A stretch of 17,652 bases of DNA, from NCBI GenBank assembly GCA_903919215.1, contig CAIXHI010000176.1, forward strand, positions 1-17,652, given 5' to 3'. A program made the position numbers and the translations under genes. The DNA is from an uncultured Acidimicrobiaceae bacterium (lineage in GTDB: Bacteria; Actinomycetota; Acidimicrobiia; Acidimicrobiales; Ilumatobacteraceae). The notes below the pieces were generated by a model. That model searched no databases. It was not told the DNA's origin and saw nothing but the letters and a program-made list of their open reading frames with translations. Each line of letters opens with the position of its first letter. Within the stretch, counting starts at the first letter, position 1. This document shows positions 8,232 through 13,589 of the stretch, one piece after another.

Positions 8232-8852
8232 GTGACCTCCAGACTCGCCCCGCAGCAAACCATCGTGACGCTCGACCTCGAGGGCGTGATGGTGCCAGAG
8301 ATCTGGATTGCCGTGGCCGAGCGCACCGGCGTCGAAGCGCTGCGGCGCACCACACGCGACGAACCCGACTACGACGTGCTGATGCGCGGACGTCTGGCAC
8401 TGCTCGAACAACACGGGCTGTCGATGAGCACGATCACCGATGTCATCGCCGGCCTCGAACCAATGCAAGGGGCCAGAGCGTTCCTCGACGAGCTGCGGGC
8501 CCGCACCCAGGTGATCATTCTCAGCGACACGTTCGAACAGTTCGCCGCACCGCTGATGCGCCAGTTGGGGATGCCCGCCATCCTCTGTCATCAGCTGATC
8601 GTGCGCGACGATCGCATCGTCGACTATGCGCTGCGCATGCCCGACCAGAAGCGCCACGCAGTGGAGGCTTTCCGCTCGCTCAACTATCGGGTTGTCGCAG
8701 CTGGCGACTCGTACAACGACGCAGCGATGCTGGGCGCCGCCGACGCTGGATTCTGGTTCCACGCGCCCGACACGATTACCGCCCAGTTCCCCCAGTTCGC
8801 CGCCACCCACACCTACGAAGCGCTCACTGCGGCCATCCTCGGGGCTCTGTGA
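8232..8852 (+). CDS. thrH: Bifunctional phosphoserine phosphatase/homoserine phosphotransferase ThrH
   Basis: This HAD-superfamily enzyme of 206 residues closely follows the known Pseudomonas ThrH pattern, which removes phosphate from phosphoserine and can transfer it to homoserine. Motif I is DLEGV (15-19, Asp15 nucleophile, with Glu17 in place of the usual second Asp as in ThrH). Motif II is LSDT with Ser98, motif III Lys140, and motif IV GDSYND (158-163). The blocks VPEIWIAVAE (21-30), PDYDVLM (45-51) and PLMRQLG (107-113) are diagnostic of ThrH rather than SerB. The start at GTG 8232 gives about eight extra N-terminal residues over ThrH; an in-frame GTG at 8265 is a weaker alternative. 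The stop TGA overlaps the GTG of the following serine hydrolase. Its role in serine or threonine synthesis is inferred from the family. Confidence 0.92.
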   Translation: MTSRLAPQQTIVTLDLEGVMVPEIWIAVAERTGVEALRRTTRDEPDYDVLMRGRLALLEQHGLSMSTITDVIAGLEPMQGARAFLDELRARTQVIILSDTFEQFAAPLMRQLGMPAILCHQLIVRDDRIVDYALRMPDQKRHAVEAFRSLNYRVVAAGDSYNDAAMLGAADAGFWFHAPDTITAQFPQFAATHTYEALTAAILGAL

Positions 8853-10183
8853 TCCACGAACTCGTTGCGAACACCGCCCGCGACGAGCGGTGCGCATCGA
8901 TCGCGTGGGGTGTGATCGAGGACGGCGCGCTCACCGAACACCATGCGGCCGACACGGTGTACCGCATCGCGTCGATGACGAAGAGTTTCACGACCGCTGC
9001 CGTGCTGGCACTGCGCGACGAGGGAGCATTCTGCCTGGACGATGCAGTTGCCCGACACGCCACCGAACTGGCCACGGTGCGCGGACCGGCCGGGTCTGCC
9101 CCGATCACGTTGCGACATCTGCTGTCGATGAGTTCCGGGTTGGCCACGGACGATGCGTGGGCCGACCGACACCTCGATATCACCGCTGACGAGATCGACA
9201 CGCTGTACGCCGCGGGCCCCACCTTCGCGTGTCGCCCCGGCGAGCACTTCGAATACAGCAACCTCGGGTTCGCCATGATCGGCCGAGTGGTGCAGCGCGT
9301 CACCGGCCGGAGTGTGCAAGAACACGTCACCCAACGTTTCCTGCAGCCGCTGGGCATGCACGACACCACGTGGCTGCAACCACCGCACGACCGTTGGGCG
9401 CGCCCCCACCGCGTGCAGGACGGGTCGATCATCCCCGACCTCCCTGCCCCGTTGGGCGACGGTGAGATCGCACCGATGGGTGGATTGTGGAGCACCGTCG
9501 CCGACCTCGCGACCTGGACGATGTTCCTCGATGCTGGGAATCTCTTGCAGGCCGACGACACGCTGTTGTCGGCTGCGTCTCGCCGTGAGATGCAGCGAAC
9601 ACAGACCTACATCGGCATCGCTGAGTTGGCCGGCCACCACAGCCCTACCGGATACGGCTTCGGTCTCAACCTGCGTGACGACGCTGTCCTTGGCCACGTG
9701 GTCGCTCATTCCGGCGGGCTGCCGGGCTATGGCAGCAACATGCGCTGGGTCGCCGGCCGCAGGGTCGGGGCGATCGCCCTGGCGAACACGACGTACGCCC
9801 CGATGTCGGCTCTCACCCTGCAGATGCTGCACGTGTTGCACGGGCACGGCCGGGTGCCGACGGCGGCTCCGCTGGCGGCACCGCTGCTCAACGCCGCCGC
9901 CGCCCAGCTGGTGTCCCTGTTGAACGACTGGAACGACGACACCGCGAACACGTTGTTCGCCGACAACGTGGCGCTCGACGAGTCGTTCACGCACCGGGCC
10001 GCCGGCATCGCCCGCATCATCGATCTCCACGGCCAGCTGGTGGTCGACGACGTTCGCCCAGAACGGGCCACGAGCGGTGTGGTCACCCTGCACGGCATCG
10101 CCAGCGGGGCCACCCTGCACCTCGAGCTGCAGCTGAGTCCGCAGCCCGCTGCCGGGGTGCAGTGGTACGAACTCAGGGTCTGA
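8849..10183 (+). CDS. Beta-lactamase-fold serine hydrolase (class C/EstB-like)
   Basis: This 444-residue penicillin-binding-protein-fold serine hydrolase has the full catalytic set: SMTK at 42-45 (nucleophile Ser42 and Lys45), YSN at 136-138, and HSGG at 287-290. Members of this family include class C beta-lactamases, D-aminopeptidases and EstB-type esterases, so the substrate cannot be assigned. I see no signal peptide; the N-terminus starts directly with the fold, so the enzyme is probably cytoplasmic and not a resistance beta-lactamase. Residues from about 350 form an extra C-terminal domain of predicted beta structure. The GTG start overlaps the thrH stop (GTGA, 8849-8852), so translation is likely coupled. 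The 3' end overlaps the convergent alpha/beta hydrolase by 11 bp. Confidence 0.92.
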   Translation: MIHELVANTARDERCASIAWGVIEDGALTEHHAADTVYRIASMTKSFTTAAVLALRDEGAFCLDDAVARHATELATVRGPAGSAPITLRHLLSMSSGLATDDAWADRHLDITADEIDTLYAAGPTFACRPGEHFEYSNLGFAMIGRVVQRVTGRSVQEHVTQRFLQPLGMHDTTWLQPPHDRWARPHRVQDGSIIPDLPAPLGDGEIAPMGGLWSTVADLATWTMFLDAGNLLQADDTLLSAASRREMQRTQTYIGIAELAGHHSPTGYGFGLNLRDDAVLGHVVAHSGGLPGYGSNMRWVAGRRVGAIALANTTYAPMSALTLQMLHVLHGHGRVPTAAPLAAPLLNAAAAQLVSLLNDWNDDTANTLFADNVALDESFTHRAAGIARIIDLHGQLVVDDVRPERATSGVVTLHGIASGATLHLELQLSPQPAAGVQWYELRV

Positions 10184-10943
10184 GCGTCGCCGCACCCAAC
10201 GGTGTGCTCGGGTCGGCCAGGTCGTCGACGATGTCGAAGTGGTGGCGGCCAGGGCAGCACAGCGCGGCCGCTCGCAGGCCCGCCGCATAGGCCCGGCTCT
10301 GCTCGGCGAACGCTTCGGTGTCGTCGGCGGCCCAAGCCACCACAACCTCACCGACCGCACCAGTTCGTGGCAACAACGCCGGGCTGACGGCAGCAGCGGA
10401 ACCGTCATCCATGCCGAGTGGCTCGTTGACGCTCGTGTGCACCAGCGGCCGCAGGTCGTACACACCGCTGACCAGCACCAGACGGTCGATCGGCACCGGC
10501 GCCTCTCGGGCGAGCGCCACCATCGCCGCCAAGTGCGCACCAGCCGAGTGGCCGGCAAGCACGATCATCGAGGGCTGCAAACCCGGGTGGGCACACACAG
10601 CGGCCAGCGCGACACCACAAGCAGTCGCCATCTGCCCCAGATCGGCACCTGGGGCCAATGGGTACTCCAGCGCCGCGTACGACCACCCGAGGCGCTGCAG
10701 GGCCGGCGCCAGGAAGAGGGAGTCGTGAGCGCTGAGCGCCTGCCAGTACCCACCGTGGATGAACACGAGCAGCGGCGCGCCAGGAGCGTTCGGTATCAGC
10801 AGGCTGCCCCCAGCGAGCTCCACCAGGCCGTGCGCCAGCTCGCTGCGGGCCACTCGACTCCGCATCTGCCAGTCGGCGACGTACGGCTCGGCGCTGCCGC
10901 CAGCACGTGAACTCGGCGAGTACTCCAGCTCCACATCGGGCAT
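10173..10943 (-). CDS. Alpha/beta hydrolase, kynurenine formamidase-like
   Basis: This is a 256-residue alpha/beta hydrolase. The oxyanion-hole motif HGGYW (63-67), the nucleophile elbow GHSAG (131-135, Ser133), an acid at Asp207/208 in AADDTEAF, and His234/235 in RHHFD give a complete triad. The N-terminal EYSPSSR and the HGGYW motif resemble animal and bacterial arylformamidases (AFMID), which convert N-formylkynurenine to kynurenine and formate. No other kynurenine-pathway gene is present in the window, so a general esterase/amidase is an equal alternative. It is a single-gene unit facing the serine hydrolase and divergent from the FAS1 gene. The ATG at 10943 is supported by TACACT 6 nt upstream. 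No signal peptide is seen. Confidence 0.9.
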   Translation of the reverse strand: MPDVELEYSPSSRAGGSAEPYVADWQMRSRVARSELAHGLVELAGGSLLIPNAPGAPLLVFIHGGYWQALSAHDSLFLAPALQRLGWSYAALEYPLAPGADLGQMATACGVALAAVCAHPGLQPSMIVLAGHSAGAHLAAMVALAREAPVPIDRLVLVSGVYDLRPLVHTSVNEPLGMDDGSAAAVSPALLPRTGAVGEVVVAWAADDTEAFAEQSRAYAAGLRAAALCCPGRHHFDIVDDLADPSTPLGAATLRP

Positions 10944-10949
10944 TTGGCG

Positions 10950-10955
10950 AGTGTA
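10950..10955 (-). promoter_or_regulatory. -10 element of the alpha/beta hydrolase (leaderless configuration)
   Basis: TACACT on the minus strand ends 6 nt before the ATG at 10943. This places the expected transcription start at or beside the start codon. No clear -35 is visible and no Shine-Dalgarno could fit. Confidence 0.5.
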
Positions 10956-11002
10956 GAGGGCCTCACCTTAGGGCCATTAGTCCCGACCGCGCGGGCCGTG
11001 TG

Positions 11003-11029
11003 CCCCTGCTTGTTGCTGGGTTTCAGGGG
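11003..11029. repeat. Inverted repeat over the FAS1 promoter
   Basis: CCCCTG (11003-11008) and CAGGGG (11024-11029) form a 6-bp inverted repeat with a 15-nt centre. It flanks the -35-like TTGTTG and stops just before the -10, so a repressor or activator bound here would control the FAS1 gene. Function is inferred from position only. Confidence 0.3.
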
Positions 11030-11037
11030 AGTAACGT
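11010..11037 (+). promoter_or_regulatory. Promoter of the FAS1 lipoprotein gene (leaderless configuration)
   Basis: TTGTTG (11010-11015), a 16-nt spacer and TAACGT (11032-11037) form a plausible promoter. The -10 ends 7 nt before the GTG at 11045. A purine-rich GGGGAG lies at 11026-11031 but is 13 nt from the GTG, too far for an ordinary ribosome binding site. Confidence 0.5.
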
Positions 11038-11044
11038 CGCAGGC

Positions 11045-12085
11045 GTGTTCGTGAATCGCCAGACCCCTCGTCCTCGTTCCCTTCGTGCTGCCGTTGCGGT
11101 GCTCGGTTTCTTCGCCATCACGGCGGCCGCCTGCTCCAACGACACCAACGACGCCGTCACCACCACTGCTGCTGCTGTCACCGACGGCACGGGCGGCGCC
11201 GGTGGCGGCACCGCCACGACGGAGACGCCGCTGCCGATGGGCGATATCGTCGCCACGGCCCTCACCAACCACATGTTCACCGAGCTGGCCGGCCTCGCGG
11301 TCGACGCCGGCCTGGTCGATGCCCTGCGTGGCGGCCCGTTCACGGTCTTCGCTCCCACCGACGGGGCGTTTGCCAAGCTGCCCGTCGACATGCTGCACCT
11401 CGTGCAGGATGCCTCTGACGGCGCTCTGCTCGCCACGGTACTGAAGCACCACATCGTCGATGGCGCGATCAGCCCCGACCAGCTGGCTGCAGGTGAGCTC
11501 ACCACGCTCGCGGGCGACAAGCTGACGGTCACCAAGGTCGGCGATGCGTTCTACGTGGATGGCAACCTGGTCGGCCCCGGTGTCGAAGCCACCAACGGCT
11601 TCGTCTACATCATGAACGATGTCCTGGTGCCGGCCATCGGCGACATCGTCGACACCGCCGTTGCCTTCAAGGATTGCTGCTTCGGCACACTGGTCGCCCT
11701 GGTCACCAAGGCCGGCCTGGTCGACACGCTGAAGAGCGCCGGCCCGTTCACGGTCTTCGCTCCGGCCGATGCTGGCTTCAAGGCCCTGCCCGCCGCCACG
11801 GTCACCGCCGTGACCACCAATATGGCACTGCTCACCACGGTGCTCACCCACCACGTGGTCGCTGGCAAGATCACGCTCGATCAACTCACCGACGGCCAGA
11901 AGCTCACCACGGTTGCCGGCGACACGTTGACGGTCACCATCACCGAAGAGACGGTCACCGTCAACGGCGTCCAGACCACACGCAAGGTGTACAACATCGA
12001 CGGCAACCCGATCCTCGTCCAGAACGTGCAGGCCACGAACGGCGTCATCCACGTGATGGGTGCGGTGCTGGTCCCCAAGGGCTGA
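11045..12085 (+). CDS. Secreted two-domain fasciclin (FAS1) lipoprotein
   Basis: From the GTG at 11045 this is a 346-residue exported protein. Residues 1-29 are a signal peptide with a basic N-region (RPRSLR) and a hydrophobic core. It ends at Cys30 in TAAAC, a somewhat weak lipobox, so membrane anchoring is likely but not certain. A Thr/Ala/Gly-rich linker (about 38-63) leads to FAS1 domain 1 (about 65-197, with GPFTVFAPTDGAF) and FAS1 domain 2 (about 198-346, with GPFTVFAPADAGF). FAS1 domains mediate adhesion or ligand binding at the cell surface. Domain 2 carries an unusual adjacent cysteine pair (KDCCFG). The frame is open back to 10907, but that extension has no coding character and would bury the signal peptide. 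GTG 11051 is an alternative start two codons later. The membrane protein gene follows after 90 bp. Confidence 0.92.
   Translation: MFVNRQTPRPRSLRAAVAVLGFFAITAAACSNDTNDAVTTTAAAVTDGTGGAGGGTATTETPLPMGDIVATALTNHMFTELAGLAVDAGLVDALRGGPFTVFAPTDGAFAKLPVDMLHLVQDASDGALLATVLKHHIVDGAISPDQLAAGELTTLAGDKLTVTKVGDAFYVDGNLVGPGVEATNGFVYIMNDVLVPAIGDIVDTAVAFKDCCFGTLVALVTKAGLVDTLKSAGPFTVFAPADAGFKALPAATVTAVTTNMALLTTVLTHHVVAGKITLDQLTDGQKLTTVAGDTLTVTITEETVTVNGVQTTRKVYNIDGNPILVQNVQATNGVIHVMGAVLVPKG
11306..11763 (+). repeat. Internal duplication encoding the two FAS1 domains
   Basis: A 23-bp block at 11333-11355 recurs without change at 11741-11763, and a 14-bp block at 11306-11319 recurs at 11711-11724. The offsets are 408 and 405 bp, differing by one codon. 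Neighbouring stretches are also alike, which points to tandem duplication of one FAS1 unit. Confidence 0.7.
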
Positions 12086-12093
12086 ACCAGCCC
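12079..12093 (+). terminator. Weak hairpin at the FAS1 stop codon
   Basis: GGGCT-GAACC-AGCCC forms a 5-bp stem with a 5-nt loop across the stop codon. There is no T tract, so intrinsic termination is doubtful. The 90-bp spacer also holds the next gene's promoter. Confidence 0.2.
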
Positions 12094-12138
12094 ACGCTCT
12101 GAACCGGCCGGGTCGCTAGAACGCCATCTGCCAATGAT

Positions 12139-12168
12139 GTGACAGCGCTCCCGTCGAGCGTGCAGAGT
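12139..12168 (+). promoter_or_regulatory. Promoter of the membrane protein gene (leaderless configuration)
   Basis: GTGACA (12139-12144, five of six to TTGACA), an 18-nt spacer and CAGAGT (12163-12168) lie 7 nt before the GTG at 12176. The spacer contains a 5-bp inverted repeat CGCTC/GAGCG (12146-12160) that may be an operator. The same GTGACA hexamer occurs at the pepN promoter. Confidence 0.45.
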
Positions 12169-12175
12169 AGGGACC

Positions 12176-13180
12176 GTGAAGCGCCTGATCCGGATCGTGT
12201 CGATCATCGCTGTATTCCTGGTCCTGGCACCCCCAGCCGCGGCGCTGGCCGATGCTCCCGGGCCAACCGATTACCGCAGCCGCATCATCGCCATCGACCC
12301 ACCCATCAACACGATCCATCCCTCCGTGATCGGCGGCGATTCGTTCCTGCTGCTGCAGGTCGACGCCGGTACGACCGTGGTGGTCTACGGCTACCAGGGC
12401 GAGCAATACCTGCGCTACGAAGGTGACGGCACGGTGTTCGAGAACCAGTCATCGCCCACGTTCGCACTCAGTGGGTCACGGTACGGCGGCAGCCTCCCCG
12501 CAGGCTTCGACGAGCATGCCCCCGAGGACTGGCACAGGGTCGCATCCGACGGGCGCTTCGCCTGGCACGACCATCGCATTCACTGGATGACGAACGTGCG
12601 CCCACCCGGAAAGCGGCCGGGCGATGTAGTGCTGCGCTCGCAACTGCCGATGACGGTCGACCAGATCGACGTGAAGGTGACGGTCGAGTCCGTCTGGAAC
12701 CCCGCCGCCTCGCGCCTCCCGGTGTGGTTCGGCGCCGCCGGAGGCCTCGCAGTCGCGCTCCTCATCGGCTTCGTTCGGCGCTCACGTTGGCCCGAGGCCG
12801 GCCTCGCCGTGATGGCCGGGATCGCCACCGTTGTTGGCTGGTGGCACTACGCATCGCTGCCCACTTCCACAGGACCCAAGCTGGTCTGGTTCCTGATGCC
12901 GCTCGTGGCAACGCTGGCCGCCACAGCGATGATGTTCATGCGGTCGATGCTCACCAAGGCGGCGCTGCTCACGATCGCCGGAGCGAACCTGTTCTTGTGG
13001 GGCTGGCTCCGCCGCGACGGTTTCACCCATGCACTGCTGCCCACCGACGCACCCGGTTGGTTCGATCGCGCAGTGTCGGCAGCAGCCATCGCCAGCGGTC
13101 CAGTGGCCGCCGCTTTCGGTCTTGCCGCACTGGCGCTGGCCGTTGCAGCGCCCGCTCGCAGCGCTACTTCAGCGACTTGA
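12176..13180 (+). CDS. Uncharacterised membrane protein with periplasmic N-domain and His/Trp motif
   Basis: I do not know a function for this 334-residue protein. A signal peptide (about 1-25, KRLIRIVSIIAVFLVLAPP then AAALADA) precedes an extracytoplasmic domain of about 150 residues rich in beta structure. That domain ends with FAWHDHRIHWM (128-138), which holds a HxHxxH cluster (His131, His133, His136) between two tryptophans and could bind a metal. Five hydrophobic helices follow, at about 182-200, 206-225, 236-256, 260-278 and 298-325. The N-domain resembles a conserved uncharacterised actinobacterial family that I recall only loosely. GTG 12176 is chosen for the signal peptide and the -10 hexamer 7 nt upstream. 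It follows the FAS1 gene and overlaps the convergent cytochrome c gene by 17 bp, so an envelope role is likely. Confidence 0.85.
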   Translation: MKRLIRIVSIIAVFLVLAPPAAALADAPGPTDYRSRIIAIDPPINTIHPSVIGGDSFLLLQVDAGTTVVVYGYQGEQYLRYEGDGTVFENQSSPTFALSGSRYGGSLPAGFDEHAPEDWHRVASDGRFAWHDHRIHWMTNVRPPGKRPGDVVLRSQLPMTVDQIDVKVTVESVWNPAASRLPVWFGAAGGLAVALLIGFVRRSRWPEAGLAVMAGIATVVGWWHYASLPTSTGPKLVWFLMPLVATLAATAMMFMRSMLTKAALLTIAGANLFLWGWLRRDGFTHALLPTDAPGWFDRAVSAAAIASGPVAAAFGLAALALAVAAPARSATSAT

Positions 13181-13538
13181 TGTAGTCGATCACCAACTGG
13201 ATCTGGGCATCGGTGAGCGTGTTCGGGGGCATGATGCTGAAACCCTTCACCTGTTGTGCCGTCGGATCCTTGATGGAGCGGATGAGATAGGCCTCGTCGG
13301 CGAGCACCTTCGAACCGTCCTCCAACGTGATCTGGTCCATGTAGATGCCGTTCCATGACGGCGCCATACCGCCTTGCCCCTCAGTGCCGTGGCAGGCCGA
13401 GCAACCACTGTTGAGCATGATCACCTGACCCTCGCTCATCGGCACGTCAGGTGCCCGGTCCTGTCCGCAGGCGGCGAACAACGCGGTGGCTGCCACGACT
13501 GAAGCGACCGGCAGGAGGGAGGTCCACTTCGGTGTCAC
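13164..13538 (-). CDS. Lipoprotein cytochrome c resembling the COX2 C-terminal haem domain
   Basis: From the GTG at 13538 this is a 124-residue exported class I cytochrome c. A signal peptide ends in a lipobox FAAC with Cys24, so it is probably anchored to the outer face of the membrane. The haem site is CSACH (Cys46, Cys49, His50), and Met103 in IMPP is the likely axial ligand. The segments SWNGIY (61-66), TLEDGS (71-76), DEAYL (81-85), DP (91-92) and YIKSL (119-123) follow the pattern of the cytochrome c domain fused to subunit II of caa3-type oxidases, here as a free protein without the CuA domain. It probably shuttles electrons to a terminal oxidase. The frame extends to an ATG at 13580, but TAGAAT lies 7 nt before GTG 13538, and starting there gives a proper signal peptide. 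The 3' end overlaps the convergent membrane protein gene. Confidence 0.9.
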   Translation of the reverse strand: MTPKWTSLLPVASVVAATALFAACGQDRAPDVPMSEGQVIMLNSGCSACHGTEGQGGMAPSWNGIYMDQITLEDGSKVLADEAYLIRSIKDPTAQQVKGFSIMPPNTLTDAQIQLVIDYIKSLK

Positions 13539-13545
13539 ACCTGCG

Positions 13546-13551
13546 ATTCTA
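13546..13551 (-). promoter_or_regulatory. -10 element of the cytochrome c gene (leaderless configuration)
   Basis: TAGAAT on the minus strand (five of six to TATAAT) ends 7 nt before the GTG at 13538. It decides the start against the upstream ATG at 13580, which would lie outside the transcript. No -35 is recognisable. Confidence 0.55.
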
Positions 13552-13570
13552 CGGGCCTCATTCCGGCCCG
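13552..13570. repeat. Inverted repeat in the cytochrome c/hrpA divergent spacer
   Basis: CGGGCC and GGCCCG form a perfect 6-bp inverted repeat with a 7-nt centre, abutting the cytochrome c -10 and covering the usual spacer/-35 region. It could be an operator that controls the cytochrome gene; chance is not excluded. Confidence 0.3.
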
Positions 13571-13577
13571 CGGCTGC

Positions 13578-13583
13578 CATGCT
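13578..13583 (+). promoter_or_regulatory. Possible -10 element of hrpA
   Basis: CATGCT ends 6 nt before the hrpA ATG at 13590. It matches only A2 and T6 of the -10 consensus. It is listed because the spacing agrees with the other genes here. Confidence 0.25.
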
Positions 13584-13589
13584 GGACGG

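Noticed and set aside
8211..8897. Upstream extension of the acyl-CoA ligase to an ATG at 8897
   Set aside because: The extra 229 codons lie antisense to the whole of thrH and look non-coding. The family N-terminus begins near 8195-8210 and a -10 hexamer lies there.
2706..9699. The 13-mer CCTTGGCCACGTG present near 2708 and again near 9688
   Set aside because: Both copies are inside coding regions in unrelated genes and reflect common codons; no repeat element is implied.
8813..10558. A 581-codon minus-strand open frame across the serine hydrolase and part of the alpha/beta hydrolase
   Set aside because: It spans two real genes in other frames and lacks any motif; a shadow frame.
10964..10980. 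Near-palindrome around TTAGGGCCATTA upstream of the alpha/beta hydrolase
   Set aside because: Only four of six arm positions pair, which is not better than chance, and it does not match any operator I recognise.
10907..11044. Upstream extension of the FAS1 protein to 10907
   Set aside because: It would overlap the divergent hydrolase start and put 46 residues before the signal peptide. GTG 11045 has a -10 element at the right spacing.
10796..12052. A 418-codon minus-strand open frame opposite the FAS1 gene
   Set aside because: Antisense to a clear two-domain FAS1 protein; repetitive composition mirrors the FAS1 duplication on the other strand.
13539..13580. Upstream ATG of the cytochrome c gene at 13580
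   Set aside because: The 14 extra residues would precede the signal peptide, and the -10 TAGAAT would then lie inside the coding region.
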